A stretch of DNA of 64,000 bases from Gordonia sp. SID5947 (GTDB lineage: Bacteria; Actinomycetota; Actinomycetes; Mycobacteriales; Mycobacteriaceae). The notes under the pieces were generated by a model, which was not told the DNA's origin, did not search any database, and worked only from the letters and a program-made list of their open reading frames with translations. The position numbers and the translations under genes were made by a program. Positions 8,169 through 16,949 of this stretch are shown piece after piece. The stretch covers positions 2,852,001 through 2,916,000 of the forward strand of contig NZ_WWHU01000001.1 of NCBI RefSeq assembly GCF_009862785.1, written 5' to 3'. The stretch's first letter is position 1, and each line of letters begins with the position of its first letter.

Positions 8169-9239
8169 TCAGTAGATGCGCACCGCGCTCGCCTTGACCG
8201 CAAAACAGACCTGCGCACCGACGACGAGCGACAGTTCGGTCACGGCCGCGGCGGTGATCTCGGCCGCCAGCACATGTCCGTCCACGGTGCCGCGCACCAG
8301 CATTCGGTCGCCGTGTGGGACCACCTGGCCGACCGATATCTCGAACACGTTGCGGAAACTCGCATCCGACGGCGGCGCCCGGAACACCGCGACCGCATCC
8401 GGCGCGAACACCGCGGTCACGTGTCCTCCGGTGTGCACTGGCTCGGCGACGGTTCCCGCGACCGCGACCGCGCCGGATACGACGGTCGATCCGTCCCAGA
8501 GACCGGACACGAGATTGAGCCCGGCCAGACGCGCAGCAAAAGCGTTGGCAGGACTGGCCAGCACCCGGCCTACCGGCCCGCTGTCGACGATGCGCCCGTC
8601 ATCGACGACCATCGCGGAGTCGGCCAGCGTCACCACGTCGACGACGTCATGGGTCACCATGATCGTCGTCCGCGTCCGGTCGAGGAGGAGGTCTCGGAGC
8701 AATGCCCGCAGCCGGCCTGCCACCTCGACGTCGAGGGCCCGGAAGGGCTCGTCCAGCAACAGAATCCGCGGTTGTGCGGCCAATGCGCGCGCGATGGCCA
8801 CACGCTGGGCCTGGCCTCCAGAGAGTTCGGCAGGCCTGCGATCGGCGAGATCGGCGACTTCGACGGCCTCGAGCCACCGTTGCACGCGGGCGGCGACCTC
8901 GGATCGGCCGAGGCGCTGCGCGGCCGGTGCGAACGCGACGTTTCCCCGCACGGTCAGATGCGGGAACAGGCGTGCCTCCTGGGACAGCAATGCCACGCCC
9001 CGCCGATGTGCCGGGACAAAGGTGTGTCCACCGGCCAACAGATCGCCATCCAGGGTGACCCGCGACTCGCCCCCGCGGATCAGTCCGGCGACCACGCGCA
9101 GGAGGGTGGTCTTGCCCGCACCGTTGGGTCCGACCACCGCAGTGGTGCTGCCAAATGCAAAGGTGTGCTCGATGTGCAAGGGCGGGAGCGTATTCGCGAT
9201 GTCGACCTGCAATGCCCTCTCCAGGGGCCCGGAGCTCAC
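8169..9239 (-). CDS. modC: Molybdate ABC transporter ATP-binding protein
   Basis: The 356-residue ATPase has Walker A GPNGAGKTTLLR, the signature LSGGQAQRVAIARAL, Walker B RILLLDEPFRALD and the switch His in MVTHD. The C-terminal third is the oxyanion-binding TOBE/Mop domain typical of ModC. GTG 9239 is chosen because its first bases overlap the modB stop (GTGA) and AGGAGG lies about 6 nt upstream. It powers molybdate uptake with ModB and ModA, encoded just upstream. Confidence 0.93.
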   Translation of the reverse strand: MSSGPLERALQVDIANTLPPLHIEHTFAFGSTTAVVGPNGAGKTTLLRVVAGLIRGGESRVTLDGDLLAGGHTFVPAHRRGVALLSQEARLFPHLTVRGNVAFAPAAQRLGRSEVAARVQRWLEAVEVADLADRRPAELSGGQAQRVAIARALAAQPRILLLDEPFRALDVEVAGRLRALLRDLLLDRTRTTIMVTHDVVDVVTLADSAMVVDDGRIVDSGPVGRVLASPANAFAARLAGLNLVSGLWDGSTVVSGAVAVAGTVAEPVHTGGHVTAVFAPDAVAVFRAPPSDASFRNVFEISVGQVVPHGDRMLVRGTVDGHVLAAEITAAAVTELSLVVGAQVCFAVKASAVRIY

Positions 9240-10045
9240 AGCGCCTCCTGGACCGACCGGCGACGTCGGGTGTGTACCGCGACCACGACGATCAATGAGA
9301 CGACCACCAGCACCAGCGACAACGGTATCGCGGCCTGCGGGTCGTCGATCTCCGCGACGTAGATCGCGAGCGGCGCGGTCTGGGTGATGCCCGGCGCATT
9401 GCCCGCGAAGGTGATCGTCGCGCCGAATTCCCCCATGGCCCTGGCGAATGCCAGTACCACCCCAGCCAACAGCGACGGTACGACGAGCGGCAGGGTCACC
9501 CGCCAAAGGGTTCGCGAGGGACCGGCCCCGAGAGTCGCGGCCACCTCCTCATACCTCGTCCCGGCAACCCGCAACGCGCCTTCGACGCTGATGACCAGGA
9601 ACGGCAGCGCCACAAAGGTCTGCGCCAGGACCACCGCTGCCGATGTGAACGCGATGTCGATGCCGATGGCGCGCAGATGCTCTCCGACGAGACCGAACCG
9701 GCCGAAGGTGTAGAGCAAGGCGATGCCGCCGACCACTGGCGGCAACACCAGCGGCAGCAGGACCAGTGATCTCAACAACCGGGTGACGGCACCGTCGTGG
9801 CGCGCGAACACCACCGCCATCGGCACGCCGAGCGCGACACACAACAGCGTGCTGATCGCCGCTGTCCGCAGCGACAACCACAGTGCCTGCCGCGACGATT
9901 GGGAGCCGACCTGATCGAGGAAGGTGTCCCACGGTGTCTGCGCCAGCAGCGCGATGGGGGGCAGCACGATCAGCGTGATGCCGAGGGCCGCCGGAAGATA
10001 CAGCCAGGCGGGTAGCCCGGCGGGGATGGCTGGTCTGCGGATCAA
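9236..10045 (-). CDS. modB: Molybdate ABC transporter permease
   Basis: The 269-residue inner-membrane protein has about five to six hydrophobic segments and the EAA loop that contacts ModC (EVAATLGAGPSRTLWRVTLPL). The best start is TTG 10045: it overlaps the modA stop (TTGA), follows GGAAAG, and gives the usual short cytoplasmic lead IRRPAIPAG before the first membrane segment. The frame stays open upstream inside modA, but that part reads against modA coding sequence. Confidence 0.9.
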   Translation of the reverse strand: MIRRPAIPAGLPAWLYLPAALGITLIVLPPIALLAQTPWDTFLDQVGSQSSRQALWLSLRTAAISTLLCVALGVPMAVVFARHDGAVTRLLRSLVLLPLVLPPVVGGIALLYTFGRFGLVGEHLRAIGIDIAFTSAAVVLAQTFVALPFLVISVEGALRVAGTRYEEVAATLGAGPSRTLWRVTLPLVVPSLLAGVVLAFARAMGEFGATITFAGNAPGITQTAPLAIYVAEIDDPQAAIPLSLVLVVVSLIVVVAVHTRRRRSVQEAL

Positions 10046-10803
10046 GGCTTTCCGAATCCCGCTTGCCGGAAGATCTGCCGGCCGGCCGGGCTCAGCACTG
10101 CATCGACGAACTCCTCGGCGACGCCCTCGTTCGCAGCGTCCCGGACCGTGGCGATCGGGTACGAGTTGACCACCGACGCAAAAGCCGGGTCCGTCACGGT
10201 CGCGACCTTGTCGCCCGCTCCCTTGGCGTCGGTCACGTACACCAGGCCGGCGTCTGCCTGTCCCGACGTCACCTTGGTGAGCACCGCGCTGACCGATTGC
10301 TCCTCGGAGGCCGCGTCGATGGTGACGCCGGTGTCGCGTTCCACGGTGGCGGTCGCGCTGCCGCACGGCTGCGCCGCCTGGCATACGACGGTGGTCACGC
10401 CCGGCTTGTCGAGGTCGGCGAAGGACGTGATGCCCTTTGGATTACCCGGCGCCGTCACGATCACCAAGGTGTTGGTGGCAAAGGTCTTCGGGTCGACCGC
10501 CTCCTCGCCCAGTTTCTCCATGTTCTTCTGGTCCGCGCTGGCGAAGACGTCGGCGGGGGCGCCCTGCTTGATCTGGTTCGCCAGGGTCGACGAGCCGTCG
10601 AAGGACAGCGACACCGTGGTGCCCGGATGCTGCTTCTCGAATTCGTCGGCGATCGCGGTGAACGTCTTCTTCAATGACGCTGCGGCAGAAACGTTCAGCG
10701 TCGTCGGGGACGGGCCGGACGACGCGGCGTCATCCGACGACGAGCAACCGGATGCCACCACCACCGACACGACCACCGACGCGGCGGCCAGGATCTTCCT
10801 CAC
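10042..10803 (-). CDS. modA: Molybdate-binding lipoprotein
   Basis: The 253-residue protein begins with a lipoprotein signal (VRKILAAASVVVSVVVASGC), with Cys at residue 20 as the lipid attachment site. The mature part has the ModA hallmarks NVSAAASLKKTF, DGSSTLANQI and PADVFASAD, which form the oxyanion pocket. GTG 10803 overlaps the stop of the upstream molbindin gene (GTGA). It captures molybdate outside the membrane and delivers it to ModB. Confidence 0.93.
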   Translation of the reverse strand: MRKILAAASVVVSVVVASGCSSSDDAASSGPSPTTLNVSAAASLKKTFTAIADEFEKQHPGTTVSLSFDGSSTLANQIKQGAPADVFASADQKNMEKLGEEAVDPKTFATNTLVIVTAPGNPKGITSFADLDKPGVTTVVCQAAQPCGSATATVERDTGVTIDAASEEQSVSAVLTKVTSGQADAGLVYVTDAKGAGDKVATVTDPAFASVVNSYPIATVRDAANEGVAEEFVDAVLSPAGRQIFRQAGFGKP

Positions 10804-11204
10804 TGTCCGGCTCGTTTCGTCTCGACGATCACGGTGGTGGCCTTCACCACCGCGGTGGCGACCGATCCCGGAGCCAACTGCAGTTCGCGTGCCGCGTCGG
10901 CGCTCATCAGCGAGGTCACTTCGAATGGGCCGCACTGCATCGTCACCTGCGCCATCACCCCGTCGATCGACACCGCGGTGACGAGGCCGGCGAACCGATT
11001 GCGCGCCGACCGCAGGACCCCGTCGTCGTCCGGCGGCGTCGCGGCCCGCCTGCGGGCGAGCGCGGCCAGTTCGGCTCCGTCGACCGCGGTGACCTCACGA
11101 TCGCCGGTGGACGCCGTCAGTTCGCCTGCGGCGATCCACCGTCGTACGGTGTCGTCGCTGACGCCCAGCAACATGGCGGCATCACGCACTCGAATGACAT
11201 TCAT
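10800..11204 (-). CDS. Molbindin with N-terminal helix-turn-helix, first gene of the mod operon
   Basis: The 134-residue protein has an excisionase/MerR-like helix-turn-helix at residues 1-30 (RVRDAAMLLGVSDDTVRRWI) and a Mop/TOBE molybdate-binding domain at about 65-130 (SARNRFAGLVTAV...VIVETKRAG). This layout suggests a molybdate-responsive regulator of the operon it heads, or a molybdate store that binds DNA. It is the first of four genes joined by 4-bp or stop-start overlaps. ATG 11204 lies 6 nt after the -10 box TACGCT, giving a probable leaderless mRNA. Confidence 0.88.
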   Translation of the reverse strand: MNVIRVRDAAMLLGVSDDTVRRWIAAGELTASTGDREVTAVDGAELAALARRRAATPPDDDGVLRSARNRFAGLVTAVSIDGVMAQVTMQCGPFEVTSLMSADAARELQLAPGSVATAVVKATTVIVETKRAGQ

Positions 11205-11210
11205 TTCATC

Positions 11211-11216
11211 AGCGTA
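11211..11216 (-). promoter_or_regulatory. -10 box TACGCT of the mod operon
   Basis: TACGCT (minus strand) ends 6 nt before ATG 11204. The same hexamer and spacing precede the ketosteroid dehydrogenase gene at 49724. Confidence 0.55.
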
Positions 11217-11443
11217 TCCGCATATGCGCCCCAGCAGTGCCCTTGGCCACGCATCTGCGGAACCAGTCCCGTTATCGTTGACTTCATGTCCACCTGAACT
11301 CTTAGCGTTGACACCGAGCACCCGCGATGTGCCGATGAGTTCCGATCGTCTCCGTGGTCTGCCCTGGTGCCCTTCACGCAGCGTCGCGGAGGGCCGAAAA
11401 ATAGGTCGCTGGATGTCCGATTTGCACCGTAATGTGGAGAAAC

Positions 11444-12463
11444 ATGAGCTCACCCACCGCCCCCGCCGTAGCCTCGCGTGACCGACAGGCGACGCCTGAT
11501 GTCGCCATCGAGGCCGTCGACCTGGTCAAGAAGTTCGGCGATTTCACCGCCGTCGACGGTGTCAGTTTCACCGTGCCGCAAGGCTCGGTGCTCGGCCTGC
11601 TCGGCCCCAACGGAGCAGGCAAGACCACCATCGTCCGCATGATGACCACGTTGTCGCCGCCGACGAGTGGCTCGGCCAGCATCGCCGGCTACGACGTCGC
11701 AACTCAACCCGAGATGGTCCGCCGCAGTATGGGATTGACGGGTCAGGCCGCCACTGTCGACGAGATCCTCACCGGACGCGAGAACATTCGGATGATCGGT
11801 GGCCTGTACGGCATCGGCCGCAAGGAACTCAACCGTCGAGCCGATCGGCTGCTCGAGCAGTTCTCGCTGACCGAGGCCGGCAACAAACAGGTCAAGTCCT
11901 ACTCGGGCGGCATGCGGCGACGCCTCGACCTCGCGGTCAGTCTGCTGGCGGCGCCGCCGGTGCTGTTCCTCGACGAACCGACCACCGGCCTCGACCCCCG
12001 CAGCCGTCAGGAACTGTGGGACGTGCTGCGCAACCTGGTTGCCGACGGCACCACGCTGTTGCTGACCACGCAGTACCTCGAGGAGGCCGACCAGCTCGCC
12101 GACGACATCGTGGTGATCGACAAGGGGAAGATCATCGCGCACGGCACGTCGCTGGAGCTCAAGCAGCAGGCCGGGGCGGCAAGTCTGGTGCTGACCGTCT
12201 CCGATGCCGACGACATCCCCGAAGCGGAGGCACTCCTCCGCAAGACCGGCACCGATGTCTTCATCGATCACGGTGCCCGCAGGTTGACCGCACCGGCCGA
12301 GGGCCTCGGTGACCTCACCCGAGTCGTCGCATGGTTCGACGAGAGCGGTATCGCCGTCGACGACCTGGGACTGGCCCGACCCAGTCTCGATGATGTCTTC
12401 CTGTCACTCACCGGCCACCGCGCCGAAGACGACACGGCCTCCGAGGAGGAGCAGACCGCATGA
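11444..12463 (+). CDS. DrrA-like ABC transporter ATP-binding protein
   Basis: The 339-residue ATPase belongs to the daunorubicin-resistance (DrrA) subfamily of exporters. Walker A GPNGAGKTT, signature SYSGGMRRRLDLA, Walker B VLFLDEPTTGLD and TTQYLEEADQLAD are all present, and the C-terminal about 90 residues form the DrrA-type regulatory extension. ATG 11444 has GGAGAA upstream; a TAATGT box 8 nt before it could also serve a near-leaderless start. Its stop overlaps the start of the permease gene, so the two form one exporter. The substrate (drug, lipid or other amphiphile) is unknown. Confidence 0.92.
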   Translation: MSSPTAPAVASRDRQATPDVAIEAVDLVKKFGDFTAVDGVSFTVPQGSVLGLLGPNGAGKTTIVRMMTTLSPPTSGSASIAGYDVATQPEMVRRSMGLTGQAATVDEILTGRENIRMIGGLYGIGRKELNRRADRLLEQFSLTEAGNKQVKSYSGGMRRRLDLAVSLLAAPPVLFLDEPTTGLDPRSRQELWDVLRNLVADGTTLLLTTQYLEEADQLADDIVVIDKGKIIAHGTSLELKQQAGAASLVLTVSDADDIPEAEALLRKTGTDVFIDHGARRLTAPAEGLGDLTRVVAWFDESGIAVDDLGLARPSLDDVFLSLTGHRAEDDTASEEEQTA

Positions 12464-13308
12464 CCACCACCGTCACTTCCGATCCCGCCGTCGCCCAGCG
12501 ACCCGAGATCCATCAGACAACCATCTGGCAGCAGTCATGGATCATGGTGAAACGCAACATGATCCACACCAAGCGGATGCCGGAGATGCTCTCCGACGTC
12601 ACCATCCAGCCGATCATGTTCGTGCTGCTGTTCGCCTACGTCTTCGGCGCGTCGATCACCAACACCGGCGGCGTGTCCTACAAGGAGTTCCTGCTCCCGG
12701 GGATCATGGGCCAGACGATCGTCTTCACCGCGTTCATCGTGGCCACCGGCATCACCGCCGACCTGGAGAAGGGGATCATCGATCGCTTCCGATCGTTGCC
12801 GATCCGCCGATCATCGGTTCTGGTCGGGCGCAGCATCGCGAGCCTCCTGCACTCGTCGATCGGCATCGTCGTCATGGCGGTCACCGGGCTCGCAATCGGC
12901 TGGCGCATTCACGGAACCTTCGCGGAGGCAGTCCTCGCCTTCGCCCTCGTCCTGCTGTTCGGCTTCGGGATGATCTGGTTCGGCATCCTGATCGGGTCCT
13001 GGCTGAGCTCGGTGGAGGCGGTGAACGGCTTCATGTTCACCACCCTCTTCCCGCTCACATTCCTGTCGAATGCCTTTGTCCCGACCGCACCGATGCCGTC
13101 CTGGCTGCGTGCCATCGCGGAGTGGAATCCCATCTCGGCGCTCGTCCAGTCGATGCGTGTGCTGTGGGGCAACGGCCCGGCAGCCGGACCGGGTTCGCCG
13201 TGGCCGCTGCAGCATCCGGAGGTGGCCACCCTGATCTGGGCGGTCGTGTTGACGCTGGTGTTCGCACCGTTCGCACTGCGCGCCTACAACAAGCGCACCT
13301 CCGACTGA
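12460..13308 (+). CDS. DrrB-like ABC-2 type exporter permease
   Basis: The 282-residue protein starts with an ATGA overlap on the ATPase gene. It has about six membrane segments with the ABC-2 family pattern: RNMIHTKRMPEML before the first segment, then LLPGIMGQTIVFTAF, then GIIDRFRSLPIRRSSVLVGR. The C-terminal part carries TLFPLTFLSNAFVP, a hallmark of this family. It forms the membrane channel of the exporter with the preceding ATPase. Confidence 0.92.
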   Translation: MTTTVTSDPAVAQRPEIHQTTIWQQSWIMVKRNMIHTKRMPEMLSDVTIQPIMFVLLFAYVFGASITNTGGVSYKEFLLPGIMGQTIVFTAFIVATGITADLEKGIIDRFRSLPIRRSSVLVGRSIASLLHSSIGIVVMAVTGLAIGWRIHGTFAEAVLAFALVLLFGFGMIWFGILIGSWLSSVEAVNGFMFTTLFPLTFLSNAFVPTAPMPSWLRAIAEWNPISALVQSMRVLWGNGPAAGPGSPWPLQHPEVATLIWAVVLTLVFAPFALRAYNKRTSD

Positions 13309-13348
13309 ACCCAACCAACACACCCTCTCCCTCCCTCCCCGCCCCTCC

Positions 13349-13423
13349 CTGCAGCCGCGACGGTTCCCGGCAGCCGCGACCCCGAAATGGCGTCGCGGCT
13401 GCCGGGAAACGTCGCGGCTGCAG
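13349..13423. repeat. 32-bp inverted repeat (one mismatch) between convergent genes
   Basis: The arms 13349-13380 and 13392-13423 pair at 31 of 32 positions around an 11-bp loop. Each arm contains GCAGCCGCGAC twice, so the element is a direct repeat inside an inverted repeat. It lies between the drrB-like stop (13308) and the ROK stop (13467) and can terminate both. A 14-bp direct duplication (GTGGGGATTGCGGG) follows at about 13428-13460. Confidence 0.9.
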
Positions 13424-13466
13424 AGTGGGGATTGCGGGGGTGGGGATTGCGGGGGTGGGGTGTCGG

Positions 13467-14771
13467 TCAGGCAGTGAACGCGAGCGCTTCCAGCGGATCG
13501 GTGTAGATCGCGTCGAGAGAAACGGCACCGGCGGCCTGCTGCTGCACCGTGGTCCCCGAATGCGACACTCGCACATCACGATTGGCGACCACCGAGGTCG
13601 CCTTGACGGCTTTCGCGACGGTCGGCAGCGTGGCCGGGAAGTCGGTGAACGCCTGACCACCGAGCACGATGTGGTCGGGGTTGAAGATGTCGGCGATCAG
13701 CGCGACGGTCCGTCCGAGCACTTCGGCTCGTTCTTCGAGCAGGGCACGCGCGGTGGAGTCCCCTGCGCGGGCGAGGTCGTGCACTCCGTCGATGTCGTCG
13801 ACCGAGAGGCCGAGAGTGCGCGCCGCATCCACCACACCGGTGTCGCTGGCCGTCGGTTCCAGTCGCCCGGTGTTCTCCGGGTCGAGGAGCGTGGTGGGTC
13901 CGGTGGGGAAATGTCCGATGACCGGCGGGCCCGCGGTCGGGGTGTGCACGGTGCCGTCGACGCAGAACGCGGTGCCGACCATCTCACGGGCATAGAAGTA
14001 CAGAAAGCTCGACTTCTTCTGATCGGGGTTGACGACGAGTTCCGCGGCAGCCATCGCCTCGACGTGCGACGCGACCGACACCGGCAGGCCGACCGCCCCG
14101 GCGATGATCCGACCGACCGGCGCGGCGGTCCAGCCCAGGCGCGGATGGTCGACGAGGCCGCCCGGCGCAACCCGGCCACCGAGCGCCACACCGGCCCAGA
14201 GCACACGACGACCCGTCCATCGGCCCAGGAATCGTCGGGCACTCACCCCGATCGCCGTGAGTGTCTCCTCCGGGGAATCCGTCGCAGGCGTCGGAATCTG
14301 GATGGCGCCGACCACCCGATGCAGGAGGTCGTGTGTGGTGATGGAGGTGACCTTGTAACCGATGTGGATACCCAACGTGAGGAAGTCCGTCACGTTGAGC
14401 TCGAACGGCAGGCGCGGCCTGCCGATGGCCCCGGCGGGAGCCAGGTCCGCGCGTTCACGGATCAAACCGGCCTTGAGCAGGGCGCCCACTTGCCGGTTCA
14501 CGGTCGAGACGCTCAGCCCGGTGTGCTCGGCGGCGTCATCACGGAACACCGGGCCGGAGAGACGCGCGGCGCGCAGGACCAGGGCGGCGGGTTTCGACGA
14601 CAGTTGCAGCTGCGGTGTGGCGATGTGGATGGCAGACGCTCCCTTCCGCGGTGACCCTTGCGCTGGAGGCCGGGGAACGCGGGCGGCGAGCCGGTGTCCC
14701 TGGATGCGGGGCGCCTGCGGTCGGGCGGGTTCCGGATTGGCGGTGTGGTGGTGGTCGAGCGTTGCGGTCAT
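13467..14771 (-). CDS. ROK-family transcriptional regulator
   Basis: The 434-residue protein has a disordered N-terminus (about 60 residues, His and Pro rich), a winged helix-turn-helix at about 75-135 (FRDDAAEHTGLSVSTVNRQVGALLKAGLI), then a ROK domain (IGRPRLPFELNVTDFLTLGIHIGYKV onward) of the NagC/XylR/Mlc type. The phosphate-binding segment normally written DIGGT is altered here (GIHIGYK), so it is unlikely to be an active sugar kinase. The size and layout resemble mycobacterial Rv0485, but I cannot confirm orthology. ATG 14771 has GAGGAC upstream. The inducer is unknown. Confidence 0.85.
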   Translation of the reverse strand: MTATLDHHHTANPEPARPQAPRIQGHRLAARVPRPPAQGSPRKGASAIHIATPQLQLSSKPAALVLRAARLSGPVFRDDAAEHTGLSVSTVNRQVGALLKAGLIRERADLAPAGAIGRPRLPFELNVTDFLTLGIHIGYKVTSITTHDLLHRVVGAIQIPTPATDSPEETLTAIGVSARRFLGRWTGRRVLWAGVALGGRVAPGGLVDHPRLGWTAAPVGRIIAGAVGLPVSVASHVEAMAAAELVVNPDQKKSSFLYFYAREMVGTAFCVDGTVHTPTAGPPVIGHFPTGPTTLLDPENTGRLEPTASDTGVVDAARTLGLSVDDIDGVHDLARAGDSTARALLEERAEVLGRTVALIADIFNPDHIVLGGQAFTDFPATLPTVAKAVKATSVVANRDVRVSHSGTTVQQQAAGAVSLDAIYTDPLEALAFTA

Positions 14772-15343
14772 CTGTGAGTCCTCATCGAATGTGCCACATC
14801 CGGGTCCGATCGGCGCCACGGCACGACCGGTCGCTCGGATCAGCGGATATGAGTGGGCCGCGCATGCGGCCCGGGGGTGATTGCTGAGATCAGCGCATTC
14901 GGCGACAACACAGAACACGAGCGAACGGCAGCCGACAGCCCAGAGCGGTCGTCACATAGGTGACCTCTGGGACGTAGGGCTGGCGGCTCGTCATGTCGAT
15001 CAAGCTAGCAACGCACGATGGACACTGGCAACCTCGCGCAGGTGCCCGCCCGTGTCCCTGTCGGCACACGAATATGGTCGTTCACCGGCGATGATAGGTC
15101 GGCACCGACCGCGCGACGCCGGTTGTGCGCAGCCTGATCCGAACCCACCGCCGAGGACCCCGCCGCCGACGACGCGCGTGCAGTGCGGGGTCGTATCCGG
15201 CCGGCCCGGCGATCCCCCTCACGACCGCCGGGCCGACACGGTTGCCCGGCACCTACGCGCCGGTCCTACTTCTGACGCAGCGGGCACGGTTTCGGTTCCG
15301 TCGAACGCTCGACTCGAGGGCTGATCTTGTCGGACCCTTCCCG
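14772..15343. other. Intergenic region without a convincing gene
   Basis: This 570-bp stretch separates the divergent ROK and sigma factor genes. Open frames here have no recognisable protein and no good start. Visible structure: a perfect dyad GGGCCGC-GCAT-GCGGCCC near 14853-14870, and an imperfect hairpin around CCAGAGCGG...GGTGACCTCTGG near 14951-14976. It is long for this gene-dense window and could hold an unannotated RNA or complex promoters. Confidence 0.5.
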
Positions 15344-15349
15344 TAATCT
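15344..15349 (+). promoter_or_regulatory. -10 box TAATCT of the sigma factor gene
   Basis: TAATCT is 7 nt before ATG 15357, matching the leaderless pattern seen across the window and fixing the start. Confidence 0.6.
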
Positions 15350-15356
15350 GGGTCAC

Positions 15357-16403
15357 ATGTCCACCACGACTGCGCCGCAAGCGTCCGACGCCGAGTTCCT
15401 TGAGGTCGCCGAACCGTTCCGGCGCGAGATCCTGGCGCACTGCTACCGCATGATGGGGTCGCATCACGACGCCGAGGACCTCATGCAGGAGACCTACCTG
15501 CGCGCGTGGCGTGGCTACGACAGATTCGATCGGCGCGCGTCGGTGCGCACGTGGTTACACAAGATCGCCACCAACACCTGTCTCACCGCTCTGGGAAGCC
15601 GACAGCGGCGGCCGCTCCCGTCCGGCCTCGGAGGCGATGCCTTCGACCCGACCGACAGCCTGCTGCAAGACCATGAGGTCCCCTGGCTCGAGCCGTTCTC
15701 CGGCACGGTCGATGAGATCGCACCGGGCGATGACGCCGACCCCGCCTACGTGGTGGGGGCTCGCGAGTCGATCCGTCTCGCCTTCATCGCAGCCCTGCAA
15801 CATCTCCCGGAGCGTCAACGCGCCGTCCTGATCCTCCGCGACGTCCTGCAGTGGCGGGCCGCGGAGGTCGCCGACACCATCGGGGTCACCACGGCGACCG
15901 TCAACAGCCTTCTGCAGCGCGCCCGTGAGCAACTGAAGAATGCCGCGCCCGAGAAGGATTCACCGAGCACGCTCGATGACGACGCCAAGCGCGAACTGCT
16001 CGCCAAATATGTATCGGCCTTCGAGCGCTACGACATCGACGCCATCGTGGACCTGTTCACCGACAAGGCCATCTGGGAGATGCCGCCGTTCACCGGCTGG
16101 TATCAGGGTGCCATCGCGATCGGCGAACTCATCCGCCGCAACTGCCCTGCGGAGAAGGACGGCGATCAGATCCTCTTGCCGACCATTGCGAACGGACAGC
16201 CGGCCTTCGGTCTCTACATGCGCGAGGCCGATGGTGTGCACCGTCCGTTCCATCTCCAGGTCCTCGATATCGACGCCACCGGAAAGGTCTCCTACGTCGT
16301 GGCCTTCTTCAGCGACAATCTGGAGGAGGATTTTGCGCGGTTCGGGCTACCCTCCACGCCGTATGAGGCGTCCGACCGCACCGCGCCGAGTTCGTTGCAC
16401 TGA
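15357..16403 (+). CDS. sigG: ECF sigma factor with C-terminal SnoaL-like domain (SigG-like)
   Basis: The 348-residue protein has sigma region 2 at about residues 20-85 (CYRMMGSHHDAEDLMQETYL, core-binding) and region 4 at about 145-200 (LPERQRAVLILRDVLQWRAAEVADTI, -35 recognition). The last about 135 residues (LLAKYVSAFERYDIDAIVDLF...) resemble a SnoaL-type fold, which in this ECF class takes the place of a separate anti-sigma factor. No anti-sigma gene is nearby. The overall form matches M. tuberculosis SigG; the symbol is given on that basis. A VOC-family gene is convergent 14 bp downstream. Its regulon cannot be inferred from this window. Confidence 0.85.
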   Translation: MSTTTAPQASDAEFLEVAEPFRREILAHCYRMMGSHHDAEDLMQETYLRAWRGYDRFDRRASVRTWLHKIATNTCLTALGSRQRRPLPSGLGGDAFDPTDSLLQDHEVPWLEPFSGTVDEIAPGDDADPAYVVGARESIRLAFIAALQHLPERQRAVLILRDVLQWRAAEVADTIGVTTATVNSLLQRAREQLKNAAPEKDSPSTLDDDAKRELLAKYVSAFERYDIDAIVDLFTDKAIWEMPPFTGWYQGAIAIGELIRRNCPAEKDGDQILLPTIANGQPAFGLYMREADGVHRPFHLQVLDIDATGKVSYVVAFFSDNLEEDFARFGLPSTPYEASDRTAPSSLH

Positions 16404-16417
16404 ATTCGTCCCAGGCG

Positions 16418-16855
16418 CTACGTCGCCGAGTCGTCGGCGGGTATCTGCGAGGGGTCCATCCAGACGATCTCCCACGCGTGGCCGTCCAGATCGCAGAAGC
16501 TGCGACAGTACATGAAGCCGAGATCCTCGGGTTCCCGCAACGCGCAACCGCCATGTCTCAGCGCCGCATCGGCGCATCGGTCGACGTCGGCGCGTGAGCA
16601 GGCCGACACCGCCACCAGCGACTCACGTCCTGCGCATGGATCCGCCACCGCGCCTGCCGCGTATCCCGCGAACCGCTGCCGCGTGTGGAGAACCACTCGG
16701 CTGTGATCGTTGATCTCCATACAGACCGTGCCCTGATCGCAGAACATCGCGTCGAAGCGGAAACCCAGGCTGGTGTAGAACGCCCGCGAGCGCGCCACAT
16801 CGGCCACGGGAAGATTGACGAACAGCATCGTCGACAATTCGGACACTCCTGACAT
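16418..16855 (-). CDS. VOC (glyoxalase/extradiol dioxygenase) family protein
   Basis: The 145-residue protein has the paired beta-alpha-beta-beta-beta motifs of the vicinal oxygen chelate fold: LFVNLPVADVARSRAFYTSLGF opens the first, and DLDGHAWEIVWMDP closes the second with a conserved Glu. Substrate is unknown. ATG 16855 is the upstream-most start; a GGAG in the coding region leaves TTG 16837 possible. It is convergent with the sigma factor gene. Confidence 0.8.
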   Translation of the reverse strand: MSGVSELSTMLFVNLPVADVARSRAFYTSLGFRFDAMFCDQGTVCMEINDHSRVVLHTRQRFAGYAAGAVADPCAGRESLVAVSACSRADVDRCADAALRHGGCALREPEDLGFMYCRSFCDLDGHAWEIVWMDPSQIPADDSAT

Positions 16856-16936
16856 CGCGTGATCCCACGGTGTATCGACCGATCGGACAAGCCGAACTCA
16901 TCGGCAGCCGCCCGAACACCAGGCCCGCAGACGCCA

Positions 16937-16942
16937 TAAGGT
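16937..16942 (+). promoter_or_regulatory. -10 box TAAGGT of the phosphatase gene
   Basis: TAAGGT is 7 nt before ATG 16950, again the leaderless layout. Confidence 0.55.
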
Positions 16943-16949
16943 GTGAGGC

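Noticed and set aside
12309..14654. A 781-codon plus-strand frame spanning the DrrB-like gene, the palindrome and the ROK gene
   Set aside because: It crosses a large palindrome and overlaps well-supported genes in other frames.
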